From positions 1 through 64,000 of the forward strand of contig JAJKFJ010022333.1 in NCBI GenBank assembly GCA_027382625.1: 64,000 nt of DNA, read 5' to 3'. Origin of the DNA: Tetmemena sp. SeJ-2015 (taxonomy: Eukaryota > Ciliophora > Spirotrichea > Sporadotrichida > Oxytrichidae). Positions 1 through 11,490 of the stretch are shown piece by piece; the stretch's first letter is position 1; each line of letters starts with the position of its first letter. The notes below the pieces were generated by a model. That model was given only the letters and a program-made list of their open reading frames with translations. It was not told the origin of the DNA and searched no databases. Made by a program: the position numbers and the translations under genes.

Positions 1-230
1 AACTTGAAGAGAAACCTGGCACTGGCATTAAATGAAGGAGAGAGCAAAGGTATTCAGAGCACGGAAGAAAATACAAGTATCGAGGTGAGCAAGCGTCTTC
101 ACTATACAAATTAAGGGAACGACGAGATGCACATAGATCGGGAGCAGTTCGAAGATGAGGAAGCTAGTCCATCTGGCCCAACAGAAGAGAGAAAGGAACC
201 TGAATCCCTTTTCCCAGATAAGCAAAAGTG
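1..230 (+). CDS. C-terminal part of a TBE-associated accessory protein (partial)
   Basis: An open frame entering from the window edge reads about 76 codons, using one TAA as Gln, and ends at TGA 228-230. It is charged and hydrophilic, with an Asp/Glu-rich tail (EQFEDEEASPSGPTEE, then KEPESLFPDKQK). It converges on the transposase frame on the other strand. TBE elements are known to carry two further genes besides the transposase, and this position and orientation fit one of them, but no domain is visible here. The matching stretch of copy 2 (7734-7965) is broken by several small deletions. Function unknown. Confidence 0.5.
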
Positions 231-239
231 ACTTAAGTC

Positions 240-739
240 ATTAAGTTAAGCTTAAAAACTTTTCCTTTTTATTCACTCTACCTTATCTCGCACATAACTT
301 TGTCTTCTCTTCTTCCACTCTCTTACAACTACTCACTCTCTGTATCGATAGCTTAATCATGCATCAAGTGATAGAGCAGCAGCTTCTTATAGTGTCCCTT
401 AACTAAGTTCCAGTAAAACTCAATGCCGTTGAACTCTGGCGAGTATGGAACATTAAAAACAGGAGTGATGTTCAACTCAGCGTATGCCTTCTTCGCTTCC
501 TTTGTCTTGTGTACGCTGAGGTTGTCAACGAGTAGAACGATCTCACCGTCTGTGATCTTCTCTCTGAGCTTCTTAAGGAACGCAACATACTGCTCTCGCT
601 TGATAGAGCGAGGATGAAGGACATAAGCTTCTAAGCCTGAGTCTTCGCTGATTCCTGCAAGTAACGCACTTGTAGTTTTATTTACTTTCTACTCGTAAAC
701 TTCTATGTTATCGTGCTTCTTGTACCAACTCTTCTTCAT
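240..739 (-). pseudogene. TBE-type DDE transposase, catalytic C-terminal part
   Basis: From an ATG at 739 the minus strand reads MKKSWYKKHDNIEVYEQK, then LLVDNLSVHKTKEAKKAYAE, then VPYSPEFNGIEFYW. These are the second Asp (in VDN..H) and the final acidic residue (in PEFNGIEFYW) of the IS630/Tc1/mariner DDE/D domain, as in the TBE 42-kDa transposase family. TAG and TAA codons are read as Gln. The first catalytic Asp, seen in copy 2 as YVDE near 8440, is absent because this copy jumps straight into AT-rich DNA at 740. The frame stays open well past the catalytic domain, so the true C-terminus is uncertain. Probably inactive. Confidence 0.8.
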
Positions 740-869
740 GAGTAAATTCAAACTGCTTTTCCTCACTCTTATGAAACTAGTCGCAATATAATAAGTTAGT
801 TATACAAAACTTATTCTAGCTTTCTTACATTTTTTATTCTTTATTCCATATATGATCCTCTTACGATTG

Positions 870-3800
870 GTTCTTCTGAGGAGATTTTATTCAGAGTTCA
901 TGTCTTATGCAAGAGCAAAGAGATATCATAGTGATAAAACCTTGATTCCACTTTCATTTTTCTTTTTTGGTTTTTTTCAAAATCGTCTCTATATTAATCT
1001 TCCTCGGTTTCACTAACATACTGAGACTGAATACTGCAATTCAATAAATTAAAACTGTTTGAAGTCTCTCGGAACCTGATATTTTGTTTTCTTACTGCAT
1101 TGAAAGAAATATATGCTACTACTTCCCTGGTGACCAAATTTATTATAGCATCTCTTTAAAGCAGGTTTGCATTATTTGAATCGCATTCCTAATTTTCTTT
1201 CGAAGGTTTACTTTAGAAATGTTATAAGTAATATCAAAATCATTTTTAAAGATATTGAAATTTTTCCATAAATTTAAGAATATACACTTATAAATAGGTC
1301 TCAATTTGGATCTCTCTTTCAGATATATCATAGTATAGATTATAAACTTATATCTGTATTTTATAATAAATTTGGAATATGAACAATTTTTATAACTTCA
1401 AAATTAAACATTCTTGGAATTAAAAAATCATTTAGAAAGAAAAAAAATTAAAAAAATATAAGCAATAATTTCTTAAAAAATGATACATAAAGTTGTAATG
1501 AATTAAGATTGATATAACTTATGAATATAAATTGACCTCGTCTTTGCTTATATAATAAAGTTTAGACTTAATATATTAATTTGGAAAAATATTTTTTTAA
1601 TTTTAAATTGAGAATCTTCTTATTTCATTTGATTTTGATTTGGGATTGATATCTGAAATCATTAGTAGGAATTATCATTAATAAAATACAAATTAATTAA
1701 ACCCAAATGCACGCACACAGCTGAACGAAAAACTCACCACCACCCCCACTAAAAATATGCAACTCGGCGACATACTCTAATATGGACCAGTAACTAGTCC
1801 TTAACCACCGCAATACCTATAGAATAAAGTAATAAATATAAAATTATAACTAAAGCAAAATTAATTTTAAACAATTTTTAATATCCAAGCTTCGATAAAT
1901 AAGATTAATTGGATAAACAAATTTGTAATTTAATTAAAAAAGTAAGTTATTTTTAAAAAGTAGAGACATAGAAGTATGCTCTTCCACCGCGTAAGTCTGA
2001 GTTTTGATAGCATAATCTAAAGCTACTTAATATTTAAAAAACGTTTAAATCTTTAAAATTAGCTTAAAATTTATTTAATAAGCTATAATTGTATTATTAT
2101 TATTAAATTGCTTGGAAGAAAAATTTCCATAATGATAAAATATAACTTTCTAAAACTTTTGCATGATAGTAAAAATGAGTAGATGGTAAGAGATATTGAT
2201 AATTAAATTTGTTTAAATATTCCTAGGTTAATGGGAAGAGATTAAACTTTGAATTTAATAGGTTTAATATCTAAAATAAATGAGAAGATTGTAGGAATAA
2301 GAATTTTAAGAGGCCAGCTCTTCAGCCAATGATTAAAATATCAGGTTGAAATTGGGAGTTGAAATTTGGCGAATTTGCAAAGCTCTCTCTATATATAGTT
2401 GACCACTTTTATTTTTTTGTGGACAAAATTTAAGACTCTTAATATTTGCGGTGCTTTATTTTATTCTCGAGTTATGAGAGTAGAGCCATTGGCTCTAGAA
2501 AAGTAAACGGAAACTATAATTTGGAAAATCAAAGCTAAAAAAAATTTGTATTTATATTTGTATTTGAAATTTGAATTGATTGATTATGATATAATATTTT
2601 CAGAGATTTATTTTTTGCCAATATAATTATTTTTTAATTTTTTCTTAAAAACAAGATGAATAATTATATTTTAAGTACTTACCGCAAATCACAATGAAAT
2701 TCTGGCCAGTGCACCACTTTGAACCTAGATCAGAATTGGCCCTGACTTATATTTCAGTATCGATCGGTGCAATAAGTATGTGCCAAACTTCTTCAAACCG
2801 CGCTCCTAAGATTATTTATTTCATAAATATTCTATTTCATGATATAAAATGCAAAAAAATAAATTTTAATTTGGAAGTAATTATTGTATATCTTTTTTAT
2901 TTTTTAAATGTACTTTGAATCTATTTGCATTTAATAAAATTTAATTATGAGAAAGACAGTTAATTCTTTCAATAATGTTGCATTCTGAAAAACAAATTGA
3001 AACTTTAATAAAATATATTTAAGTCAAGCATAGTTTATAAGAAATTTGGATTAAGTAAGAGTAAGATTAACGACTTTTTAAAATTTTAAACTATAATAAT
3101 TTAAATTCACTCTCTAAATAATTAGATAGGCTGATAAAAATATCAGATTAGTTTATATTGCAAAGAAATTAATTTGCTAATTAAAACATTAGATTAAAAT
3201 TTATAAAGTTGGAAAGCAAAATATTCTCTTCATTAGATTAAAAAACTAAAGAAAATAATGATCATTTCTATTGTTTAATTAAAAATGCTTTAAAACTACT
3301 GAAAATCCTTTTATAATTTGTAATAACTTCATTCCATATCTTTTCTTTCTCAGTGATTTATAGAGAGTATAAACTCCTAGTGTTCTCTCCTCAATAAAAA
3401 AATATGTATTTATCAATTACGGAAAATTTAGAAAGTTATTTATCTTGCACATATATTGCCAAGAAATTAAAATTAAAATTATCTAGACAATTAATTACTA
3501 ACAGCTGCGATGATCTCCACTATGTAATAAAATTAAGTTTTATTACTCTTTTATCTCCAGCCGTTACCTTTATTTGTATATTCAATTTGAGACTATGCTT
3601 TCGTATTTTTAACTGAATGAATTTGAAATATTTTATTATTTTCAAAATTAGATAGTTCTAAAATTTTTCAACTGAAACTTATGCACTATGTTATATATAA
3701 TGATTATATTTGGATTCTTTTTTCAAATAGGCAATTATTACTTTAATACGATTAGATGATAATCCAACTATTTAATACAGTTTTCTTTCATAAAACACTT

Positions 3801-4690
3801 CAATTTCTTAGTAATAAATTTACACTAGCTGAGTGCGGAATTCTAAAGCGGCTCTCTCATCTCTAATGTTAATCCTTACCAATATTTTACAGACAATGAT
3901 GTATGTAAACCACTTAATATCTTAATTTTATTTTTTATTTTTATCCCTATTTTTTATGTTGATAAATTTCCTAAATAATCTGTAATTTTAGTTGAATTAA
4001 TTGGATTAACTCCTCCAAAGAGTTTTTTTAAATAGAGCCACGCATATGATTCTGGTATAAACAATTATATGAAAAGAGAAGGATGCTCTTACTTTTCAAC
4101 TAGAGTAAGATAATCGAAATTTAAATTAATTATTAACTTACAGTGAAGGGAATTATCTAAAGTGAAACAGAGGAACTTTTGAAATCAAGAACAAAAAAAG
4201 ACTGAGATAACATGAGCAAGAACTCAAGGATATATAAATACTTTAAGCAGCAAATTTAATTTCAAATAAATGTGTTTCTATTCTAAATCAAATAATAAAA
4301 TGGATTTGAGACATAATTAATTTTTTTAATTTAAGATGGCAAACGAGGTAATTGGAGCCCCGATATATATGTGACAATGCGGAAGGGGTAAATGCACGGC
4401 ATAAATTACATTAATTAAAATTAGAGATACCGAACCTTACTTCAGTATAAAAATTATTTTAAAAATAAATAAGGTATATGGTCATCCGCAATAATAATGG
4501 AAACTCACCGTATTACTAACACTAATAGCAGCCAATATAAGCAAAATATGATTTTGTATTAAATTTAAATTTACCAAAACATTAATGGTAGTAGGCTTTA
4601 ATCTTTTTAATTTACTTAAATGGGACATTAATTTTATCATTTTTCCTTAAATAAACACTTACAATATATTTGCATTTTAAATTAATTATA
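870..4690. other. AT-rich germline-limited DNA without a recognisable gene
   Basis: Roughly 75-80% A+T with dense stops in all frames. A few islands are less AT-rich, for example 1715-1810, 2700-2810 and 4350-4440. The island at 2694-2918 gives a 74-codon plus-strand frame, but I see no family motif in it. I found no supported RNA gene or coding segment here. Confidence 0.6.
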
Positions 4691-5277
4691 GATTAGAGTT
4701 TAATAAAATAGATCATTTTACTATGCCTAAGAATTTAAAAGAAAATCATAAACACAGTAGAAATGCAAATCAAGAAGAATACCCTCAGGCTAGATATCAG
4801 AGTTCAAGAGAAATATATTAACTTATCATATATTTAATCTTAATTCATTTTTAATTACTGTTTATTTATTCTATCTCCACAAATTTTAGTGCATTTATCC
4901 TTTTTATACTATTTTCTGTTCTCGAAAGCGAGAATGTGAGTGTAGGTTCTTTGTCTGTCTTGTCTCCTCAATGGAAGATTTTTCCTGATTTACATACTTG
5001 AGTTAAAGTCTTTTGAACACTTTTAACACTTTGTGTCTTGCCTTAGTTCATCAAAGTTATCTGATAGTCAACATATTGGCAGGCTTAAAATGTTTTGAAG
5101 AATGGAAAAGAAGCTTTTCAATTCCTCCAGATAGGAGACTAGGCAGACAAGGAGGCTACACTCACATTTTCACTTTCGAAAACAGAAAATAGTATACAAA
5201 GGATAAATGCACTGAAATTTGTGGAGATGAAAGAAACAAACAGTAATTAAAATGAATAAAGTTTAAATATATGTTAT

Positions 5278-5870
5278 GGATGAATATGAATTCATGATCG
5301 TAGATGTTATAACTTAGAAAAAATATACTGATTGAGTCCTTGTTCTGTGATTCATATTCTATTACACTTTAATTAAATTCCCTCTTAATTTAAATGTCTG
5401 CTACAGCATCATAAGCAATTACTACGACTAACTCACCTGTAAAACTGAGATTGACTTCTACAACTTTAAGGGGGCCAAGACAACTAAGGCATCCCTCCTA
5501 ATCAACAGAGACTCATCTTCGCTGGCAAGCTCAAAGAGCTGCAAAAGCATGCTTCAATTTGCGTATTTTGAACAGCATTCAGGACAAGATCTTCAACAAG
5601 GACAAACAGAACCCTCAGCGATTACATCATCCAGAAGTAATCTACCTTCAACTAACAGACAACTATTCAACCGCGGAAACAAAAACTATAACTCAAACTG
5701 AGTAAGTGGTGTTCATGTTCTTCACTCTGATCTGGTATGAGATGACTCCCTCATTAAATTTAAATTCATAATTATTTTAAACTATCTCAAATTTAATAGA
5801 CAACACCTTCCTCAAGAACTTTATTTTGATTAGGTTTTGCTTACCCTCGATCATTTATTCATATTCAACC
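5278..5870. mobile_element. 593 bp insertion with terminal inverted repeats in the inverted-repeat arm
   Basis: It begins GGATGAATATGAAT and ends with the reverse complement of GGTTGAATATGAAT, so 13 of 14 terminal bases match. The flanks are GTTAT on the left and TATAAG on the right, consistent with a TAT (or AT) target duplication. The opposite, uninterrupted arm near 4818 gives the apparent empty site (reverse complement ATATATGATAAGTT). The ubiquitin-like relic lies inside the insertion. Whether it is a non-autonomous transposon or a large germline-eliminated segment cannot be settled here. Confidence 0.6.
5467..5655 (+). pseudogene. Ubiquitin-like relic
   Basis: From about 5476 the frame reads [19 protein letters not shown], matching ubiquitin residues 31-50 ([20 protein letters not shown]). 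In the same frame at 5608-5646 it reads RTLSDYIIQKQSTF, matching residues 54-67. The two matches are separated by about 65 extra bases containing a TGA. Two conserved Glu positions (34 and 64) are TAA codons, one base from GAA and read as Gln in this code. No convincing N-terminal third is seen, only a poor match near 5425-5470 with TGA stops. It may be a decayed ubiquitin copy, or a germline segment of a diverged ubiquitin gene still carrying an internal eliminated sequence. Confidence 0.7.
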
Positions 5871-6001
5871 TATAAGTTAATATATTTTCTTGAGCTCTGA
5901 TTTCTAGCCTTAGGGTTTTCTTCTTGCTTTGCATTTCTACTGTGTTTATACGATTTTCTTTAAAATTCTTAGGCATAGTAAAATGATCTATTTTATTAAA
6001 A

Positions 6002-7550
6002 AAAATATGGCTGATAAGTTTATATTTTGCATTAAAAATTATTACTATTCGCTTGAGTATTAATTTCCATTCTTTTATCTTTGTGAAGTATTTGTAAGGA
6101 TTAATCTTGGAAGGTAGTTTTCGAACTGGGTCTAGTTTCTAGTTCAGAATTTTCAGCACAAATCTAGTTTAATTTCGAACCCTATCATCTTTGTAATGAG
6201 ACATCCTTAGATTCAATAATCTAAATAACAAGTCCAATTTTATTTACCTACTTTTCGCTATTTCAACAGTTAATAATTTATAACTTCCCTCATATTATTT
6301 TACTTTAATTCCAATTAATTCTTTATTAAAATTAAAAAGATCCTCTTCGAGTGCCTACCTGTCTAAATGAGAGACTCTCTCAAGCAATGAAACCTAAAGC
6401 ATAGTGGATAGAGAGTGACTGCCAGTAATTAGAGATGTTTGTTAGAAGAATTTTACAGCTTGTAAATATGACCAGATGCCAAGATTTTTAGAATCCTTAA
6501 AGCGCATTCTAATACTTCAAATAACTTCTCTAAATTATTAAAGTCTATGGTAAATACCACATCTAACAAATTAATTAAACGTCTAAATGTTGTAAAAATA
6601 ATTTTATTGATAAGTATTTTATAAATTTTATTCTTTTAATTTATTACCTCATATTTTTTAATGATTTTCATATCTATATAAATTATTATTATATCCTTGA
6701 CTACGGTATACTTTCATCAACAGAGAAGTATGTCTTTGACTACATTATTTTTTAAATGAAAATATTTTATTTTAAAATTAGGAAAGCAATTTAAATATAA
6801 TTTTATTCCTAAAAAGATTTGTTCTTTATCAATCTTTAATTATGAATCAATTTTATATATAATGTAGGTGACATCTTTTTGAATTAATTGTTTTATTCTC
6901 TAAGTATTTTCTGATTTACATTGATTAATATTGCGTATTATAAGTTAATGAAAATATATTATTAAATCTGAGTAATAAAAAATTAAAAAGATATGTTATA
7001 TGCAAACTTATTTATTTTTGCATCAAAGATAATATTTTTAATATTATTATACATTATGTGTCAGAATCTGAAAGTAGTCGGCACTAAAGTACTCATACAT
7101 TCACTAATTGAGGCCGGTTATACTGAAGAAAATAATTAATTTTATTTATATATTTTTAATTATTTATTTCCTTATAATATAATGAAATTAATTTATTTAT
7201 CCTCGATTAGTATTACAGATAAAAGTCTTCTGATTAATTCATTTAGAAATTTTATTTATGAGAAGAATGGAGAGATTAATTAATAAAGAAAGAGAGGGCA
7301 CATTATAAACTCTAATATAGGTGAGAATTAAATTAGTAATTAAATTAATAAATTATAAATCCTTAGTAGTTGAAGTGTGAGATATTAGGCTGAAAATATG
7401 ATCATTCGATTTAGCAATAAATTATAAGAATCTTTCTTCCTAGTAACTTATTAATTGGACCTGTGTGTAAGTTTATTTCGATGATAACTTTTTTAACTTG
7501 ATTTATTTCTTGGTTCAAAGTTTGTAACATCGAAATTCCTTCATAGACAC
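6002..7550. other. AT-rich germline-limited DNA without a recognisable gene
   Basis: Mostly A+T with no long open frame under the TGA-only code. A less AT-rich island at about 6340-6500 contains no motif I recognise. No supported gene, RNA or repeat was found. Confidence 0.55.
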
Positions 7551-7559
7551 CTGATATTA

Positions 7560-7571
7560 AAAACCCCAAAA
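7560..7571. other. Telomere-like AAACCCCAAAA tract near TBE copy 2
   Basis: The sequence AAAAACCCCAAAATC occurs in AT-rich DNA about 170 bp before the similarity to TBE copy 1 resumes at 7734. Hypotrich telomeres are C4A4/G4T4, and TBE termini carry C4A4 repeats next to the target site. This single repeat could be a decayed TBE end or chance. Confidence 0.3.
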
Positions 7572-7733
7572 TCTCATAATATGAAAAGAAAATGAAAATC
7601 AGTTGTGTATAATTAATTTTTTATTAATACTGATAATTATGCTAAATTTTAACCCAAAGAAGCAAGGAATAGTTATCGCGACGAATTTTTGAGAGCTTCA
7701 GAAGTATCCATTTCTAGTAAGTTTTAGAGTTTA

Positions 7734-9000
7734 ACTTGTAAGAAACCTGGCACTGGTACTTAATGAAGGAGAGAGAAGGGTTTCAGACCCGGGAAAAGCA
7801 AAATACAAGCATCGAGGTGACAAGCGTCTATCATTAAAACTTGGGGAGAGAGATGCACAAAGGGGGAGCGGGTTTCGAGATGGAAGCTAGGCCCATCTGG
7901 CCAACAGAAAGAAAAAGGAATCAAAATCCCTTTTTTTCCCAGATGAAAAGTGCTTAAGTCTTTAAATTAAAAAAAATTTTCCTAAATTTTCACTCTCCCT
8001 TATCTCGCAAAAAACTTTGTTTCTCTTTTATCTCTTAAACTACTCACTCTCTGTATCGAAGTTTAAATCATGCATCAAGTGATGAGCAGCAGTTTTATAG
8101 TGTCCCTTAACAAATTTCCCAAAAAACAAAATGCTTTAAACTTGGCGAGTAGGGAAACATTAAAAACGGAGTATGTTCAACTCAGCGTATCCCTTCTTCG
8201 CTTCCTTTGTTTTGTGTACGCTGATTTGTCAACGGTAGAACGATCCACCGTCTGTGATCTTCTCTCGAGCTTCTGGAACGCAACTACGCTCTCGCTTGAT
8301 AGAGCGAGGGTGAAGGGCAAAAATTCTAACCCCGATTTTCCCGATTCCGCAAGAAGCACTTTGGGTTTTATTTCTTTCTACTCGTAAACTTCTATGTTAT
8401 CTTCTTCTTGACCAACTCTTCTTCATTTAAAGGGTTTTGTGGAACACAGCTCGTCCACATAAAAACTTAGTTCCCTTAACCAAGCAGTGGGGAAAAATAT
8501 TTCAGATTATTATAATAAAAAGGCTTAGTGAAGCTTAACGCGCTTACTCGATTCACGTTTTTACGTTATGCCCTTTCAAAGATAGTGTTTTGGGCAGTCT
8601 ACGGAGAGATCTTGAGATAAGAAATTCTATGGAAGATCCGCGCTACTCCAAATGAAGTGCGCTTGTGGCGAAAAGTTTTAGGATCAATCAAATAATGATG
8701 TGCACATCTTTAACTTAGAAGTGCGAGGGGAAACTGCAACTCCTAATTTCTCCTCAAAATTTTTTAAATGCGGATATGGGGGGCCCCCAAAATTTTTGCG
8801 ATGGAGTTGATGTTTAGAAATGGCTATTACTACTGATAAGGGTGACTACAAATACCTTAGAGTCAAAATGAAACTGAGATAGGATGGATCATGTAGTTAT
8901 TTTTGAGTAATTTCGCGTTTGACTCGCATGATTATAAGTATTAATAAAGAAATTAATTATACACAACTTATTTTCACTTTCTTATCATATTATGGGGTTT
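7734..9000 (-). mobile_element. TBE-like transposon, copy 2 (decayed)
   Basis: Starts with AACTTGTAAGAAACCTGGCA, matching position 1 of the window, and follows copy 1 through the accessory frame, the transposase C-terminus and the AT-rich tail. Relative to copy 1 it has many one- to few-base deletions and homopolymer changes, so both frames are broken. It retains about 480 bp (8430-8905) missing from copy 1. This includes a YVDE motif near 8440 that should be the first catalytic Asp region of the transposase. Confidence 0.75.
8060..8480 (-). pseudogene. TBE-type DDE transposase, frameshifted copy
   Basis: Reverse-strand matches to copy 1 are spread over all three frames. FYVDELC lies near 8440-8460, then the MKKSW block near 8410-8425, the IKRE and VDK/N block at 8200-8320, and the YSP-type end near 8100-8150. 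Numerous single-base deletions break the frame, for example in the segment matching VDNLSVHKTKEA of copy 1. It is useful mainly because it preserves the region around the first catalytic Asp that copy 1 lost. Confidence 0.65.
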
Positions 9001-10150
9001 TTATTGAGATTCCTCAACTATATTTTGCAATAATCAATTTAATTAGATAATTTTGCGGGCGATATCATGCATATATATTAGGATTCCATAGCATCTCTTG
9101 TCATGAAAGTTAACAATAAATTTAATATAACAAGTTAAATCTTCAATCTTTTATTATCCATTAATATTTATTTCATAATCAAGAAATCTCACCCTAATTT
9201 AAAGAACATTATTTAAGTTGACAATAATAGAATATATAATAAAAGACATGTAAATATTACTCATATTTTAAAAATTTATATATTAGACGAGCCCACATTT
9301 ATTTTTTATTTCAGGACTTGATAATTATGAAGTGGGTAAACTATTTCTTGATGTTTCAAATCTCATTTTATATTTTCAACAATATTTATTTTAATAAAGA
9401 TTCGAACTATAATTTATATAATAGTCGATGGTTCCATAACAAAAGATTGATATTCAAAACTTATTTTCAGATATTGATAATTTCTTTTCTTAAATGAATT
9501 GAGATATTTCTCCATTGAAATAAATACATATTTTTTATTTAAATAAAATATAAATATCATTGCTTGACTTTTTAATAGATGAAAATTATTATAAAAATTA
9601 AAAATTGCTTTAAAATTCAAAAGTTATATTAAATAAAATGATTTAAATTGTGTCATTTGAAACTCAGGGCATAATTACTAAAATTAAATTAACCAATACC
9701 CAAAATATGATAAGATAGATGGAATAAAATATATCTAATAAATTTCTTAATTTTAAATTATAAAACTGCTATTATTTTGCTGAAATAGTAAATCAAATTT
9801 CTTTTGGAAAAGTCTTTTTTTATGTTTGCCACGTATTCGCTGAATTATATACTTATATTTACTTCCCCTATCTAAGATTGCTCAGATTATACAAACTTAA
9901 AGAAATCAATGAACAGAGACAACAAATACAGGATACTAAGTCGAGAGTTAGATGCGGAGAAAACATGAAATTTGACAGTTGATTAAAGAATAAATAATCC
10001 TGGAGGCGATTGTTAAAAATACCTTGGTTGATAAGATTAAGGTATGCTATCACTTAAAACATGTTTCGAAACAATTATGATAAAAGAATAAAATCTAGCA
10101 TATATAGAGGATGAATTAATGAAAGATAGTAGAAATTTAAAGATTAATTT
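9001..10150. other. AT-rich DNA between TBE copy 2 and the EF-hand gene
   Basis: Strongly A+T-rich, no conserved coding frame. Minus-strand frames at 9414-9620 and 9868-10053 are built mostly from A/T-rich codons and have no recognisable motif. Nothing further supported. Confidence 0.5.
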
Positions 10151-10153
10151 TTA

Positions 10154-11344
10154 ATGTTTGAATCGTATAATTTAACTTAAAAATCAGACTATTTGGAAGA
10201 TTCTTCGAAATCTATTAAGATCTAGCGCCAACAGACTTTAATCGCTACCTTGAGATAGTGGAAATGTTCTAGCAATAGATTCTTAATTTTAAGGTTGAAG
10301 ATGACACCGAGTCAATCCTTCTTCCTTCTTAGAGAGCTTTAGATTTCTACAAACTTAAGTTTGAAACTAGATTTTCTCCTCAAAGTTTCACGAAGCGACT
10401 TTTTATGGTAAGTTTCGATAATTGATAATTATATTTCTTAGATTGAAAAGACAAAGGTGCCCGTGAGCCCAGAGGAACAGAAAAGTTTAAGACACTTGAA
10501 GACAGTGAGAGAAGCAGTAGATTTGGATTCCTTCCTAGAATTTGTGTTGGATTCCTTCAATTTCTTACAAGAGGAGAGAGAAAGTCAAGTCAGAGATATA
10601 ATGCTTGCTGCAGATGTAAATTATAAGTCTTATTTAATCATTTCAGTTGGATGGAGATGGCTTGCTCAGCTAAGACGAGTTCATGATGTTGATGAAGGTT
10701 TTCCACTACAAGAAGGAAATTGAAATCGTAAAGATGTTCACAGACTACTCTTCTACCTAACCTGAGTTTTTGTACTCAGAAAACTAAGACTCTAGATATC
10801 TCAATCTGGAACAGTTTATTGCGAAGTTAATGACTTTATTAAAAGCCATAGCTTTATTTATATATTTACAATACTCTACTGTGCAATGATAAAGACTATT
10901 TCACATCCAAAGTTTAATATAACTTTATCAAATCCAAGGCAAGACTAAAAATTATTTCTTAACAGTTTCCTTAGAATATCGATGATGATTTCAAGCTTGT
11001 GTTAAATGAGCTATCAAGAGTTTTGAGTATCTTCAAAGAGCGATTGAGAGAAGCTAACTTGCTAGGCCAAAGGAACTGGTCTTTGTTGGTAGAAAATTTC
11101 GAAAGCAGCATTAAATTCCCTTTCTCAAACAGAGTTGGGTGGTTGACATATAGGATAGAATTGATTTGCGTTTTTTTTGTCTCACTTTTTAAGGATAGTA
11201 GATGAAACTCTGAGAAGAGTCTATTTAAAATATTAGTCAGAGAGATACATGCCAGTTGATTTGAAGGCGATGGGTATCTTCCTAAGACCGCAGGCAGGGC
11301 TATTCAATCAGCTATCAGTAAATCTTTTTGACACACTTTAATGA
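10154..11344 (+). CDS. EF-hand protein of unknown function
   Basis: Assembled reading: ATG 10154 (MFESYNLTQKSDYLED), then DLAPTDFNRYLEIVEMF, then an intron 10408-10441 (GTAAGT...TTAG), then IEKTKVPVSPEEQKSLRHLK. A second intron at 10616-10646 (GTAAAT...TTTCAG) is followed by the EF-hand loop DLDGDGLLSQDE with its D-D-D-G-E calcium ligands. After a gap at about 10835-10980 come DDFKLVLNELSRVL and NRVGWLTYRIVDETLRRVY. A 40 bp eliminated segment at 11152-11191 with 7 bp pointer AGGATAG is removed for that last join. TGA is at 11342-11344. One base seems missing near 10221 (KSIK to DLAP). About 330 residues, one clear EF-hand, mostly helical. Probably a calcium-responsive cytoplasmic protein, but I recognise no family. 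It ends 137 bp before the MnmE 3' segment. Confidence 0.75.
11152..11191 (+). other. Internal eliminated sequence, 40 bp, pointer AGGATAG
   Basis: AGGATAG occurs at 11152-11158 and 11192-11198. Removing the interval with one copy joins ...GWLTY to RIVDETLRR in frame and removes a run that otherwise leads out of frame. Confidence 0.8.
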
Positions 11345-11481
11345 AACTTATTGAAGTAAATAATGATCTTATTAAAATTACTCAACATCATCATAATGAA
11401 GGATGTTTATTAAGCTTTATTTAATCTTAATTTCATCTTTCAATTCTGCATAGACTTGAATGGGTAGATTTAAAAATTTTA

Positions 11482-11490
11482 GGAGAGTTC
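11482..11490 (+). other. Scrambling pointer GGAGAGTTC, 3' MnmE side
   Basis: The 9 bp word starts the downstream MnmE segment (Gly-Glu-Phe of the conserved GEFTRRA motif). The same word occurs on the minus strand at 40600-40608 at the end of the upstream segment. Confidence 0.85.

Larger units (their letters stand above)
1..850 (-). mobile_element. TBE-like transposon, copy 1 (truncated by window edge, internally deleted)
   Basis: The stretch carries a minus-strand DDE transposase C-terminus and a convergent plus-strand open frame, and is repeated with about 80-85% identity by eye at 7734-9000. Convergent gene pairs with an IS630/Tc1-type transposase are typical of hypotrich TBE elements, which are germline-limited. 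Copy 1 lacks the part that in copy 2 lies at about 8430-8905: similarity jumps from 740 (after CTTCTTCAT) to the AT-rich tail at about 745-850, which matches 8905-9000. The left end is outside the window. Confidence 0.75.
4699..6001. repeat. Large inverted repeat with an interrupted right arm
   Basis: The left arm (about 4699-4985) is the reverse complement of two blocks: about 5871-6001 (outer part) and about 5116-5277 (inner part). Matched words include GATCATTTTACTATGCCTAA at 4711-4730 against its complement near 5972-5991, and GTGCATTTATCC at 4890-4901 against its complement near 5201-5212. By eye the arms are about 85-90% identical with small indels. The central spacer is about 4986-5115. 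The right arm is split by a 593 bp insertion (5278-5870). This may be a foldback or MITE-like element; no transposase is seen. Confidence 0.8.

Noticed and set aside
8775..8800. GGGGGGCCCCCAAAATTTTT as a telomeric C4A4 repeat
   Set aside because: Only one C5A4 unit, embedded in TBE copy 2 and part of a G/C palindrome.
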